Below are positions 54,101-64,000 of a stretch of DNA of 64,000 bases, one piece after another. The notes under the pieces were generated by a model. The model did no database searches. It saw nothing but the letters and a program-made list of their open reading frames with translations, and had not been told where the DNA came from. This DNA is from Geotrypetes seraphini (Eukaryota > Chordata > Amphibia > Gymnophiona > Dermophiidae), in the NCBI RefSeq assembly GCF_902459505.1, contig NC_047084.1, positions 311,689,963-311,753,962 on the forward strand. Direction: 5' to 3'. The position numbers and the translations under genes were made by a program. Within the stretch, counting starts at the first letter, position 1. Every line of letters starts with the position of its first letter.

Positions 54101-57100
54101 AAACCGTTGTTGATAAGACACTTATGGGAGAAAAAATTGTTTGCATCCAAATATAAGAAAAAATCACGACAAAATTGAAGATTTCTCTGAAATGGTACGT
54201 GATGGGTAATTTTTGATGTAATATTCATGATCAGCACCCAAAATTCTATAAGAAACACCCAGCAGTGTTCAGGAAGCAAAAACTTTGTTGTGCAGTGTAA
54301 TAGAGTGTCCTTGTTCATAACGTGATCTAAAGTCCATATTCCTTTATCAATCCAGGAATGCCAATGAATAAAACAGTTATCTATATTGAATAAGGAATTG
54401 TACCATAGAGGAGCAGATAAAGTACATCTTCTATCAAATTTAGAGAATTCATCAAAATAACGTATTGCCTGAAGAGTCGCAGAGATAGAAGTAGCTTTAC
54501 AAGGAAGAGAGGAAGGAGATATGTATGGTAAGCAAGATAATGGAATAGGTTTAATAAGATGTTGTTCAATATGAATCCAGGCAGAGTGATGATCATTTAG
54601 ATCCAAATCTTGAATCCAAACCGAGCTATAGCGAAGCAACGCTGCAATATGATAAAGAAAAAAATCAGGGAATCCCATACCACCTTCTTCCTTGGAAGAT
54701 TTAAGAATTTTTAGTGATATACGGGGGGGTTTTTTACACCAAAGATAATCTGATAGCTTGCTCTCCATAGATTTATAAAAGGTTTTGGGAGCTAGTCTAG
54801 GTAGCATAGAAAGATAATAGTTAATGATCGGAGAAATAGTCATTTTGATTGCTTCTAGTCTCCCCCACCATGTCACAGAGAGAGGTGACCATCTCCTCAA
54901 GAGAGCATCCACTTTGGCAGTGATGGCTGATAGATTGATGGACATCATTGTGTCAACGTCCTGGTGAAAGAGGGTTCCAAGGTATTTCAGGGAGGAACTC
55001 GCCCAACGAAAGGAAACTGGGCCACAATCAGATAAAGAGGTGACATCATTAAGAGGGAGAATTTCAGACTTATCCCAATTAATACGGTATCCAGAGCTAG
55101 AGGAAAACTCAGAAACCAGTTGAAGTAAAATAGGGATAGAAGAGGCAAGTTCGGAAAGAAATATAAGCAAGTCGTCAGCATAAGCCAAGGTCTTGACTTG
55201 TAGAGAACCTATCTGAACACCTAGTATACGGGGATGTTGACGGATAGCCAGTAAAAGAGGTTCAAGCGCTAAGTTAAAAAGAAGAGGGGATAGAGGGCAA
55301 CCCTGTCGTGTGCCTCTATGGAGGTGGACTGGAGAAGATAAAGAGTCATTGATCCGTAATCTGGAGAAAGGTCTGGTATAGAGGAGTCTGACCCATTGTA
55401 CAAAATTTGATCCACAACCGAACCATGATAGGGAGGAGAATAAATGATTCCATTCAACCATATCAAACGCTTTCTCCGCATCTAGGGATATCGCAATCAT
55501 AGGGTCAGAAGAGGAACGAGTCAAATCCAGGATATCATTAAAAGTGCGTGCATTATCACCAATAAAGCGGTTTCGCATGAAGCCAACTTGATCCGGGTGA
55601 ACAAGGAAACTAAGAGTTTTATCTAAGCGAAGAGCCAGTATTTTCGCCAGGATCTTACAGTCTGTGTTTAACAACGATATGGGTCTATAATTGGCTACAT
55701 TGGTGTCTTCTCTCCCAGGTTTGGGAAGAACAATGATATGGGCTTCCGTAAAGTTTCCCTGATCATTCGGGGAGGAAAAAAGATAATCATAAAGTCGTTT
55801 TAACAGAGGAGTAAGGTCAGTAGCAAAAGTTTTATAAAATTCAATTGGAAAGCCATCAGGTCCTGGTGATTTGTGCGAAGAGAACAATTTGATAGCTGTT
55901 AAAATCTCCATTTCCGAAATTGGTGCACCAAGAATAGAGGCCTGGGAGTATGATAAAGATGGATGAGGTATGTTTTGGAAAAAAGAAGTACTGGACTCTA
56001 CAGATGTGCTAGCGGAGGAGGAATAAAGCGTCTCATAGAATGAAGTGAAAATTTGGGAGATAGAGGTGTCGTCTGTAACCGAGGAACCATCTTCCTTCTT
56101 TAAGGCCGCAACTCGTGAACGTTGCTTCTTGTTTGCCAGATAACGAGCCAAAGAGCGACCAGCTTTGTTAGCTGAGACATATGTGCCAGTTTTAGAGAGG
56201 AGAAAGTCTTGTTGTGCTTTAAGGCGAGAGAGTAAATTATATTCAACTCGTTTCTGGATTAATTCCGAAGGAACATGAGTTAGATTGGAAATCGTTTGTT
56301 GTTTTTCCAGCGTGGAAATATCTCGTTCCAATGAGTCCAGTTTAGAGAAGTCCGATTTTTTTTTCCACGCTAGAAAGCTAATCACCTCCCCTCTAAGACA
56401 CACCTTAAAAGCCTCCCAAACGGTATTAAAGGAGGGAGTGGAGGGAATGTTGTTGATGAAAAATTCAGAAATGAAGCCATGGAGTTTATCCTGAAAAGCA
56501 GGCTCCGAAAGAAGTGAGGTGTTAAGACGCCATATACGATTAGGAAGAGTATGTTGTAATTCAATATGGAGTCCAATAGGAGCATGATCAGACAATATGA
56601 TGGGATGTATAGTAGAGGCTCGAACCTGAGGGAGTAAAGATTTGGAAATGAGAAAGAAGTCGATTCTAGACAAAGATTTATGAGGAGCAGAATGAAATGT
56701 GAATGAACGCTCATCAGAATGTAAAAGTCTCCAAGGGTCGCAGAGACCGAGGTCGGAGATAACATGATGAAGTTCAGTCCACATTTTGGAGATACGAAAA
56801 GGAGATGGAGATTGTCTATCTTTAAGGATGTCTAGCGGTAGGTTAAAGTCTCCGCCTATGATCAGCGGATGATCAGAGAAGTTCAAAAGAGTGTCTCGTA
56901 AGGTGAGCATAAAAGAGGGAGTGTCAATGTTGGGCGCATACATGTTAAGAAAAGAAAGCTTGACATCTCTAATGAGTATGGTAGCAGCTATCCATCGACC
57001 CTCAAGATGTGAAGATTGATGAAGGACACTGGCCTGAAGAGATGATTTGAACAGAATGGACACCCCTCTTTTCTTATGAAATGCCGGGGAGAATAAATGA

Positions 57101-57270
57101 GTGAAAAATCCAGGAAATTTAAGTAGGGAACAATCTTTAGAGTTGAGATGAGTTTCCTGTAAAAGAAGAATATCGTAATTTTTCAAGGTAAGATAGTCTA
57201 TAATTTTCTTACATTTCAATGATTGATTTATACCGTTGACATTCCATGAAGCAATCTTAATGGACGTCAT
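51181..57270 (-). CDS. L1 ORF2 (endonuclease and reverse transcriptase), split by a transposon
   Basis: ORF2 nicks target DNA and copies the RNA. The ATG at 57270 opens MTSIKIASWNVNGINQ. Endonuclease motifs: LLQETHLNSK, IIGGDFNLPLD and LSDHAPIGLHIEL. RT motifs: KSPGPDGFPIEFYK, VANYRPISLLNTDCK, AISLDAEKAFDMVEW, GTRQGCPLSPLLFNLALEPL, TLAYADDLLIFL (catalytic YADD). The first 991 codons (57270-54298) are uninterrupted. The frame is cut after DTLL by the DNA transposon and resumes at 51950 as SFSQIMNKFNLPPSEFFHWI. One frameshift near 51715 leads into YLWERYFSKTVRP and then WTPSKMFRAGLRDSNLCWHC, the Cys-rich C-terminal domain, with stop at 51181. Restored length would be about 1,245 codons, normal for L1. 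Confidence 0.92.
51954..54297 (-). mobile_element. complete CACTG-ended DNA transposon, 2,344 bp (CMC-like?)
   Basis: Both ends read CACTGCACAACAA inward (13 bp perfect, then T-rich). They are flanked by a 3-bp duplication TAA (51951-51953 and 54298-54300; TTA on the gene strand). The duplication is proved by the L1 host: DTL-TTA joins TTA-SFSQIMNKF with exactly one Leu codon repeated. CACTR ends with a 2-4-bp duplication are typical of the CACTA/Mirage/Chapaev group. One 560-codon gene fills it. Subterminal sequences of about 200 bp on each side have no coding role. Confidence 0.92.
52157..53839 (-). CDS. putative transposase of the CACTG element, 560 residues, intact
   Basis: A single open frame without introns or stops. 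The N-terminus has a zinc-finger-like array: CYIC (C18, C21), C47, CCATC (C61/C62, C65) and CYFC (C98, C101). An acidic linker follows (about 135-175), then a conserved core. Candidate catalytic residues are D261 (LFIDSS), D315 (NICGDLK) and E510 or E513 (SDEHGERFHQDI). A C-x2-C (C334, C337) lies just after the second Asp, and H491/H494/H496 lie before the Glu. A cysteine pair inserted between the second Asp and the Glu is known from CMC-type transposases. I recall very similar unnamed proteins from insects and cnidarians, usually listed as uncharacterized. Start: the Met at 53839; M6 (SRRCRNS) is an alternative. Not a host gene: it lies wholly inside the terminal repeats. Confidence 0.8.
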   Translation of the reverse strand: MVSGNMSRRCRNSRDTFCYICGEYTLTPQRRSMTALVKKAYHLYFGCKIGDQDKQWAPHICCATCAVSLRAWLRGTRKTMPFAVPMIWREQKDHVTDCYFCLTNVSGFSAKNKKSIEYPNLPSAMRPMPHDDSLPVPKPPEDWTLDEPDEETAVQGSNSDIDPDFEPSSSGDPHLITQSELNDLVRDLGLSKAKAELLGSRLQEWCLLSPGTKISVFRDRHHDITKFFAQVDSLCFCCDIEGLFSVFGCDHNPEEWRLFIDSSMLSLKAVLLHNGNDYPSVPVGYAAHMKETYENMEMLLKYVQYTRYNWNICGDLKVVALLLGLQLGYTKYCCFICEWDSRDRESHYSRKNWPLRKKLVPGQKNVAHESLVDPTKIFLPPLHIKLGLMKNFVKAMNKEGEGFRYLRQMFPRITDAKIKEGIFVGPQIRHVMSDKRFEDLLVGPEKIGWKALKDVVDNFLGNYRAPNYIQLVDKLLKAYKRMKCNMSLKIHFLHSHLDFFPANLGAVSDEHGERFHQDIATMEKRYQGNWNPSMLADYCWMLQRDAPDTEYKRNSGAKHF

Positions 57271-59573
57271 AAAAGACTATTAGAGAATGTAGGAGATGTT
57301 TGTCCTCAAAGGGGATGCCCGCCCCAAGAAAGAACAGAGAAGAAGAGAAAAATTCCAAAGATGAGTATGGATCAGGAACCAACTCCAAGATAGGGGGGAA
57401 AAAGCAGAGAGAGCCAGTTTGTCGAAGTAGCAGTGGCAAGGGAACAAGCCACCCACTATAAAGACAAAGAGAGTAATGCTAATACCAACAATGGTAAGTA
57501 AAGGAGAAACAACATAATAAACAGTTGAATAAAGAATTAGTAAATTTTAACCATGTAGTTGTGTAAAAGAACTGAGTAATTACTAACAATGGTAAGTATG
57601 ATCTTGGGATACCCTCCGAATCCGGAAGGTATGTTAACAGGCAGATAAGCAAGGAAAAGGGAAAACCGGTTAACCAGAACAACAAGGGGAGGATGGATGT
57701 GTTGTTTAACAATAAAAATACTTTGGCAAGAGGGAACAGAAAGAAGGCAACTAGTATATAACAGAGCAAATTAATTTCTAGAGACATTCCCCGCAAGTAT
57801 TGTCAATATATAAAATAACCCCAACACAAATGCATAATAAAAATGAAAAACAGTTCAGAACGTTGGGGAGATATGAGGGACCAGATAACGAATAAAATCC
57901 ATCAATTATATAAAATATAGGTGAACAGAAGAAAAAGCAAATTCTAGTTCATAATAAGAGCTGATAATTAATTATGCCAAGAGTGCATTTGGGGTACAGT
58001 AATAAGTGGGAACTCATTATATTAGCAAGGTGTAAGTAATCAATGCATAGGTCTAAGCAAACTTCATAATAAATAAATAGTTCATTAGGGTATTAAGATA
58101 TAAAAGTTCAATTCATCAAATGAGTTGGGTAAAGTTGATAAAATAAAAAAAAACCCTATCACAAATGTATAATAAAAGTGAAAAACAGGTCAGGATGTTA
58201 GGGAGATATGAGGAACATGATAATGAATAAAATCCATCAATTATATAAAATATAGGTGAACAGAAGAAAAAGCAAGTTCTAGTTCATAATAAAAGCTAAA
58301 AATTAGTTAAGTCAAAAGTGCATTGGGAACATAATAATATGAACAAATTCATTATTCCAGTGAGGTGCAGTCAATCAGTGCATAAGTCTAAGCAAAATTC
58401 ATAGTAAAAGAGGAAAAAAAAAAAAAAACAATGCATAAAAAAGGCTGACAATTAATTATGCTAAAACTGCATTGTTGATACATTAATATGAGAGAATTCA
58501 TTGTTCCAGCAAGGTGCAGTTAATCAGTGTGTAGGTCTCAGAAAAGTTCGTACAAAAACCATTAATTGTATAAAGTACAGTTAAACAGAGGAAGGAGCTA
58601 AGCTCTAGATCATAAAAAGGGATTAATGCATAGGAACAAAATAATAGGAGAAAATTCATCATGCGGGTATGGTGCGATTAATCAGTATATGGATCTAGTT
58701 GAGTTCATAATAAAAGATATCGTGTATAGAAAATTGGTAGAGAGAATTTGCAACACATGGAATAAATGGAGCATGTTAAAAAAATAAAACATTTCGATTA
58801 TATAGCATATATTTTGGTAAAGGAAAGAAAGAATTCATAGTAAAAACAGGCGTTATGTCATTAATAAGAGAAAATTCATCAATCGAGCAAAGAGCAAGTA
58901 ATCAGAATGTAGATCTAGGTAAAGTTAATAATTATCAGAACGCAAATCTAAGCAAGGTTAATTATAATATTAGAAAGGACAGTTCAATATAGTGGTGAGA
59001 TATATATGTAAAATTCAACAGAGGAGTTGGATATATTTAAACAATTGCAATTAATCGTAGAATGACGCTAAATGTAGAATCAGGAAAAAATATAAAGGTT
59101 CATTACAAAGATATCAACAAAACGAAAGGGAAGAAAGACACAGTAGTATAATAGGAAGGTTCATCACATTTCATCATGAAAGCAGAAAATAATAAAGTGT
59201 AAGCAGTGCGACATGAAATAATAAAAAAGCACATGGTAGAGGAAAATGGCGTAGCTGGACCATAAAGCACAGCAAACACAGAAAGCACGAGGAGACACGC
59301 AGTATTTAGATAGAAACAAATCCGAAAGGGGTCAAAGGAAATAAAGAGATCCTACGTAGGGGGATTAAAAGTACAAAAAACAATATAAGGTAAATAAGAT
59401 AAGAAGAATCAAAAAGAGAAAAATGCATCAATGATGGAACAAATAATGGAGTTCAGAAAAGAAAAAAGTCCCAGACAAGAATCGGTCATCTTAAAGTCTA
59501 ATACAAGTAAGGGCTGCGGAGATGCCTCTTCAAAAGCAGAGAAGATAGAGATTGAGGCGGCAGATAACTCAGT
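57271..59573 (-). repeat. 2.3-kb L1 inter-ORF spacer with 335-bp tandem units
   Basis: Between ORF1 and ORF2 there is no coding frame. A unit starting ACAAATGCATAATAAAAATG (57826) recurs 335 bp on (ACAAATGTATAATAAAAGTG, 58161) with high similarity (GGGAGATATGAGG, CCATCAATTATATAAAATAT, AGGTGAACAGAAGAAAAAGC). A third, more diverged partial unit begins near 58430, and weaker echoes (AATCAGT, GGTCTAAGCAAA) continue to about 58980. Strongly AT-rich. L1 elements usually have a far shorter gap here. Confidence 0.8.
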
Positions 59574-60398
59574 TCACCCCATTTTTGTTTGATGGATCCA
59601 GGCACGCAGAACTTCGGGGTCAGAATAATTGTCGGTCTTGTTGCGGTAAGTTACTCTGAGCCGAGCCGGATAGTAGAGGCCGTATTGTGCACCCAAATCC
59701 TTGAGATCTTGGCGCAAGGCGAGGAAGGCTTTGCGTTTTGCAGCAGTCGCAGGAGCAAGGTCCGGAACAATGATTATTTTCCTCCCCTGGTATAGCATTG
59801 AAGCTTTCCCTTTAGCTGTTGTTAAGATCAGCAGTGCCTGTTGGAAACGGAGCACTTTAACTATAATAGGCCGGGGATGTCTGGCATTTTGTTGAGGGGT
59901 AGAAGGCGAGCGGTGAGCCCGTTCGAGTTCCAAAGCCGGGTTGAGATCAAGGTCTAAGAATTTAGGAAGCCAGGATGTTATAAAGGAGAGTGTGTCGCTT
60001 CCCTCAGCCCCCTCCGGTACTCCAAGGATACGTAAGTTAGATCTTCGGCTACGGTTAGCCATATCTTCGAGCTCCGTCGAGAGTTTTAAGATGGCCGCGG
60101 AGTTGGCTCGGATCGTCGGGACATCTTTTTCCATTGCCGAAACTCTATTAGCCAGTAGGTCGAAGTGTTGTTGTGAGGCGGCTATTTGGGTATGAATAGT
60201 TTCAAGTTCGGAACGCATATCTTTCGATATGTCAAGGTGTGTTTTCATCAATGATTTAATTTGTTGTAATTCTGCCATAACCAGGTCACACTCCTCCACG
60301 AGGTCTGAGGCAGAGTTGTTCTTGTCTGGGGAAGGTGGAGCGGATTTGAGGCGTTTGTTCGACTGTAGAGCCTCAGTTTTGTTTTTTTTTGTAGCCAT
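59574..60398 (-). CDS. L1 ORF1 RNA-binding protein, 274 residues, intact
   Basis: ORF1 protein coats L1 RNA and acts as chaperone. The ATG at 60398 (MATKKNKTEALQSNKRLKSA) is preferred to an in-frame Met 11 codons upstream because it fits the usual short basic start. Order: a basic Ser-rich N-terminus, a coiled coil (about residues 40-110: AELQQIKSLMKTHLDISKDM, LLANRVSAMEKDVP), then the RRM-like core starting NRSRRSNLRILGVPEGAEG, and a C-terminal domain with RPIIVKVLRFQQALLIL and RKIIIVPDLAPATAAKRKAF. ORF1 of this L1/Tx1 type is normally about this size. No break is seen. Confidence 0.9.
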   Translation of the reverse strand: MATKKNKTEALQSNKRLKSAPPSPDKNNSASDLVEECDLVMAELQQIKSLMKTHLDISKDMRSELETIHTQIAASQQHFDLLANRVSAMEKDVPTIRANSAAILKLSTELEDMANRSRRSNLRILGVPEGAEGSDTLSFITSWLPKFLDLDLNPALELERAHRSPSTPQQNARHPRPIIVKVLRFQQALLILTTAKGKASMLYQGRKIIIVPDLAPATAAKRKAFLALRQDLKDLGAQYGLYYPARLRVTYRNKTDNYSDPEVLRAWIHQTKMG

Positions 60399-60546
60399 GA
60401 TGCGCAGAATGCTCCGTACAGTTATTCTCAAAGTGCGGAGAGATCAAAAAAGTAGTCGGAATCAGCGAGAAATTGCGATATACCAGACAGGAAGTGGGAG
60501 CTAAAAGCTCACGCAGCCATGCTATCTAAGCCCAAACCGGAAGTCC
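60399..60546 (-). promoter_or_regulatory. L1 5' UTR
   Basis: 148 bp from the element's first base to the ORF1 ATG. It opens with GGACTTCCGGTTTGG, which holds an ETS-type TTCCGG, and a CATGGCTGCG (CCATNTT-like YY1 core on the other strand). A role in transcription is presumed only from its place. Confidence 0.5.
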
Positions 60547-60639
60547 CAACAGCCAAAATTTGGAGGTTACATCCTATCTCTTTCAAGGCCTTAGCAGTCA
60601 TACAGAAGCAGAAAATGATTTCATTTCATTTATTATGAT

Positions 60640-61868
60640 TTATAGTCTACCCATCTACACCATCTACTCTTCCTTCATTTCCTTTGGAGATTCTAAGTGC
60701 TTGCCTGTATTTCCTTGAATTCTCATGTGGTCTTTGTCTCCATCATCTCCACTGAGAGGCCATTCCATAAAGTAGTATTTCCTTAGATTACTGTTCGAGT
60801 CTTTCTCCATCATTCTGTCCTCAATCTAGAGCTTCCTTTCAACTGAAAGACACTTGCCTCCTGTGCATTTCTGTCACAGATATTTAAATGTTTCTATCAT
60901 ATCTTCCCTCTCTTGCCTTTCTTTCGATGCATACATATTGATAACTTTAAATCTGTCTCCTATATGCTTTATGATAAAGACCACTGACTGTTTCTGGACT
61001 GACATCATCTTGGTGGTATCTTTTTGTAGTCTTACTAGAGACTACATCTACTACTACTAATAATTTCTATAGCACTATTTGACATCCCGTACAGTATACA
61101 GAGATGCTATCACCACCTTTTTTCTGCTGGCTAGTCTTTTCCCTATGTACCCAAGCATCCTTCTGGCTTTTTCTACCTGTTTGACCACTTTAAGATCATC
61201 AAATATGATCATCCCCAAGTTCTGCTTTTTTGTGCACCAATCTACTTGTATCTAACTGAACTATATTGTACTTCAAACTGCTGTAATGTAATTCTAATGA
61301 CAGCTCAATGTTCCCCTCTGTTGAATGATTGCTACATCTCCTATCTCTGATAACTACCTCATAGTATACTGCTTACTTTGTATTTCATTGTTGTAATTCC
61401 TAAATGTAATGTAAACATCTTGATTTGTAAGTCGCCTTGAACTTAGATAGGCATAGAGTGACCCAGAAATTGATGACTAGATTAGAAGTATTTTGCCCTC
61501 TATTTTGTACTGTTCCCTCAAATTTTTGCTGCTTAAATGCTTTATGCAGTTTTTAGCATTAAATCTTAGCTGCTAGATTCTGGACCATTCTTTGCCAAAT
61601 CTCTCATTAAGTTATTCACACCATCAGGGGTGTCTGCCCTATTAGAAATATAGAAACATGATAGAAGATAAAGGCCAAATTGTCCATCCAGTCTGCCCTT
61701 CCGCAGCATCCAGTATCTCCTCCTCTCCATAAGAGATCCCACGTGCCTGTCCCATGCTTTCTTGAGTTCAGACACAGTCTTTGTCTCCACTACATCTACC
61801 AGGAGACTGTTTTGTGCATCTACCAACCTATCTGTAAAAAAGTATTTCCTTAGATTACTTGTGCTGAC
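60640..61868 (-). mobile_element. old CR1 LINE copies
   Basis: Two pieces. 60640-61640 is a diverged minus-strand CR1 (words for MMEKDSNSNLRKYYFMEWPL, ESQKDAWVHREKTSQQ-like and NAKNCIKHLSSK) with a foreign repeat near 61040-61110 and another at about 61230-61480. 61640-61868 is a better kept 3' end: FTDRLVDAQNSLLVDVVETK, then AWDRHVGSLMERRRYW and the tail TTATCTTCTATCATGTTTCT. A Harbinger-like MITE follows directly. Confidence 0.6.
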
Positions 61869-61871
61869 TAA

Positions 61872-62010
61872 GGGCTCCTTTTACAAAGGTGCTAGCTGCT
61901 ACCGCCTCCTTTTAAGCAGGTGGTATTTTTTTTTGGCTAGCGCACACTATAGCGCGCGCTAATCCTGTGTGCGCGCTAAAAACATTGGCACAGCTTTGTA
62001 AAAGGAGCCC
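61872..62010. mobile_element. Harbinger-like MITE
   Basis: GGGCTCCTTTTACAAAGG and GTAAAAGGAGCCC are flanked by TAA (61869-61871 and 62011-62013). Interior TAGCGCGCGCTA-type palindrome. Third member of the family in the window. Confidence 0.88.
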
Positions 62011-62279
62011 TAAATCTCATTATAAACCTACAGCTTTACTGTACAGACTTTACCATGGATTTTCTCAGATTTTGTACTGAAAAGCAGGACTCCTCTGAAT
62101 GGCCAAACACTATTAAACTCACTTTGAGTTATATTGGCAATTTTATGAGGCTCTCATTCAGTTAACCCTTACTTTGTCACAGAATCTTCTTACTCTATCA
62201 GCCCCTCCTATCCAAGAGGAGCTGGGAGTGTGTCCACCCTTGTGGAAATAATACTGTTCTTCAGACTTGGATATAAAAC

Positions 62280-63005
62280 TAAACTGTGTAAGACTGTTAG
62301 AAATAAAGGCAGAAAACCTGGTGGGAGAACAATGCTAGACTCAGGTTCTCATGCAGCCATGTGGTCTACAAATATATCAACTGTCCTCTGACAGAATGAA
62401 GAAGAAGGGCGGGCTTAAGCTCTATGGATGCAGCCTAGCTCTGGGAAGTGCACAGAGCACACCTTACTTATACTATACAGCTTAACATAAACTCTTAAAC
62501 TTGTTCTTATACAAGAAACTGAGCAACTGCCCACATAAAGTGGGGGGCAGAACACTCCCTGCCTGGTATTGGTAGAGACCACTATACTATTTAAACTTAA
62601 TAATACCACACAGTCTTGTCAATGTCCATAAGTCACTGAAGCTTGACTTGATAACTTCTAGCTTGTCTTGTCTTCTCTGATGCATGGATGAATGCTCTAT
62701 GGCAGTCTTGCAAGAGCTGTAACGAGAGACTGACAACACAGACAAATAACATAAAAGAGATATTTCTTGAGTGTCTGGGATGAACAACAGTCCATGACAT
62801 CCTCATCTTAGGTTCCTTCACAATGCAGGAAAATCACTTCTGTAAGTGGTCGGATGAAGGTCTTCACTGTTCCTTGGTCCACAGCCTTAATCTCCAGGTT
62901 ACAAACGTTCCCATTCTCACTGGGAAAGATTTTGCTGATGAGGCCCAGAGGCCAGATGTTAAGCTGAGCTTGGTTGTCCTTCAGCAGTACAAGATCTGCT
63001 TGTAA
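62280..63005 (-). mobile_element. BEL/Pao-type LTR retrotransposon fossil, 3' part
   Basis: The minus strand at about 62820-63005 resembles the end of a BEL/Pao polyprotein (words LVLLKDNQAQLNIWPLGLI and GTVKTFIRPLTEVIFL). A region at about 62290-62555 that starts TGTTCTGCCCCCC and ends TTTCTAACA is a likely 3' LTR. Only this end is present, so it is a truncated relic. Age cannot be judged without the second LTR. Confidence 0.6.
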
Positions 63006-63161
63006 GTTCGGCCGGTTGTCTTGTATTTTATTTTATGTTGAGACCATACAATTACTAGACAAATTGTAGACCAGTTTGATTTAGAGACTTGATCTCATCT
63101 GGTCTGAAAACTTCTGCCACCCTTGCTCTAGGTCTCAGTCTGATACTTTAAGAACTTGCAT

Positions 63162-64000
63162 TTAAAATGCATATTTAAAATGCATCGGTGTCGATCTGAG
63201 GAAAGCTACAGAAGCTGCCATTGCTCTGACCTTATGGGCTGTAACTTTACTATGAAGGGGTAATCCAGCCTGGACATAGCAGAAAGAGATACAAGCCGCC
63301 ATCCAGTTGGAGATGATACGCTTCGAGATAGGACGTCCCAACTTGTTAGGATCAAAGGAGATGAAAAGTTGAGCAGTTCTGTGCGGTTTGGTGCGTTTGA
63401 GATAGAAAGCCAAAGCTCGCTTACAGTCCAGAGTATGAAGAGCTGATTCTCCAGGATGAGAATGAGGCTTCGGAAAAAACACTGGAAGAACAATGGATTG
63501 ATTGAGATGAAATTAGGAAGGAATTTTGGATGAGTGTGAAGAACCACCTTGTCATGATGGAACACTGTAAAAGGCGGATCCGCAACCAATGCTTGAAGCT
63601 CACTGACTCTTCGAGCAGAAGTGAGGCCAATGAGAAACACAACTTTCCAAGTGAGATACTTCAGATGAGCCTTGTCAAGAGGTTCAAATGGAGGTTTCAT
63701 AAGCTGAAAAAGAACAATATTGAGATCCCAAACCACTGGAAGCGGTTTGAGAGGAGGATTGACATGGAAAAGTTCTTTCATGAATCTGGAAACCACAGGA
63801 TGAGCAGAGAGAGGTTTCCCTTGAAGCGGCTGATGGAAAGCAGCAATTGCACTAAGATGGACCTGTATCGATGTAGACTTGAGGCCAGAATGAGAAAGGT
63901 GCAAAAGATAGTCCAAAACTGAAGATAATGAGGAATGTTGAGGTTCTTGATGATGAGAAAAACACCATGTAGAAAATCTAGTCCATTTTGGGTATAGCAT
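63162..64000 (-). mobile_element. DIRS-type tyrosine-recombinase retroelement fossil, cut by window edge
   Basis: A long minus-strand frame (63206-64000) carries the phage-like recombinase of DIRS elements: STSIQVHLSAIAAFHQPL, LKYLTWKVVFLIGLTSARRV and SELQALVADPPFTVFHHDKV. The other parts (gag-like, RT) would lie right of the window. It looks broken towards its 3' end, and the copy appears moderately old. Family by motif only. Confidence 0.75.

Larger units (their letters stand above)
50793..60546 (-). mobile_element. full-length L1-type LINE with a DNA transposon inside
   Basis: Bounded by a perfect 16-bp target duplication CAACAGCCAAAATTTG (50777-50792 and 60547-60562). The 5' end starts GGACTTCCGGTTTGG. 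It has a 148-bp 5' UTR, ORF1, a 2.3-kb spacer, ORF2 and a 390-bp 3' UTR without poly-A (it ends CAATAAACACACTTGAACA). Without the 2,344-bp transposon and its 3-bp duplication the element is about 7.4 kb. The exact duplication and the nearly open frames make it young. Confidence 0.93.

Noticed and set aside
54067-54297. The last 77 residues of the long L1 frame (HCTTKFLLPEHCWVFLI...)
   Set aside because: They are the transposon's terminal region read through in frame, not L1 protein.
57826-58900. CRISPR-like direct repeats
   Set aside because: Long diverged 335-bp units without short conserved repeats and spacers, in a vertebrate LINE.

Overview
The window is nuclear DNA of a tetrapod, most likely an amphibian and plausibly a caecilian (moderate confidence). 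It carries exons of two vertebrate genes with conserved order, GAR1 then RRH, both on the minus strand. As I recall it, human 4q25 has the same order (CFI, GAR1, RRH, LRIT3). Almost everything else is transposable elements. CR1-type LINEs ending in 'ATAAGAACATAAG'-like tails, GGGCTCCTTTTAC terminal-repeat MITEs, Penelope-like elements and DIRS/BEL fragments together are what I would expect of a large amphibian genome.

Host genes. GAR1, the glycine-arginine-rich H/ACA snoRNP subunit, runs from a CpG-rich promoter near 42.5 kb down to about 21-22 kb. Six coding exons (40582-40795, 39147-39301, 29898-29957, 28448-28580, 23870-23971 and a probable 11-nt last coding piece at 22080-22090) join without a frame break into a 224-residue protein. 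RRH (peropsin) starts at 18422. Exon 1 (18281-18422) and exon 2 (12288-12478) join in frame, and the remaining exons were not found and probably lie left of position 1. CFI, expected beyond GAR1, was not recognised.

Layout. 0-12 kb (RRH intron 2): a 1.9-kb hAT, Harbinger-like MITEs, an endonuclease-only CR1 derivative, an L1 ORF1 fragment split by CR1, and an L2-like tail. 12.5-18.3 kb (RRH intron 1): a 434-bp inverted duplication with CR1 in its loop, two hAT MITEs with exact 8-bp target duplications, and another foldback. 18.4-22 kb: RRH upstream region and GAR1 3' UTR candidate. 22-42.5 kb (GAR1 introns): a mariner, several MITEs and, in intron 2, a deep nested stack CR1 > Penelope-like element > inverted-repeat element > hAT > hAT > foldback. 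42.7-50.7 kb: CR1 with an uninterrupted 647-codon RT reading frame and a 499-bp tandem duplication. 50.8-60.5 kb: a full-length L1-type LINE bounded by a 16-bp target duplication. Its ORF2 is split by a complete 2,344-bp DNA transposon (CACTG termini, 3-bp TSD) that still encodes an uninterrupted 560-residue putative transposase. 60.6-64 kb: old CR1, a MITE, a BEL/Pao-type fossil and a DIRS-type fossil cut by the window edge.

The element order can be read from who interrupts whom, and many boundaries are fixed by target-site duplications visible in the sequence. All family names come from motif recognition; no search was run.
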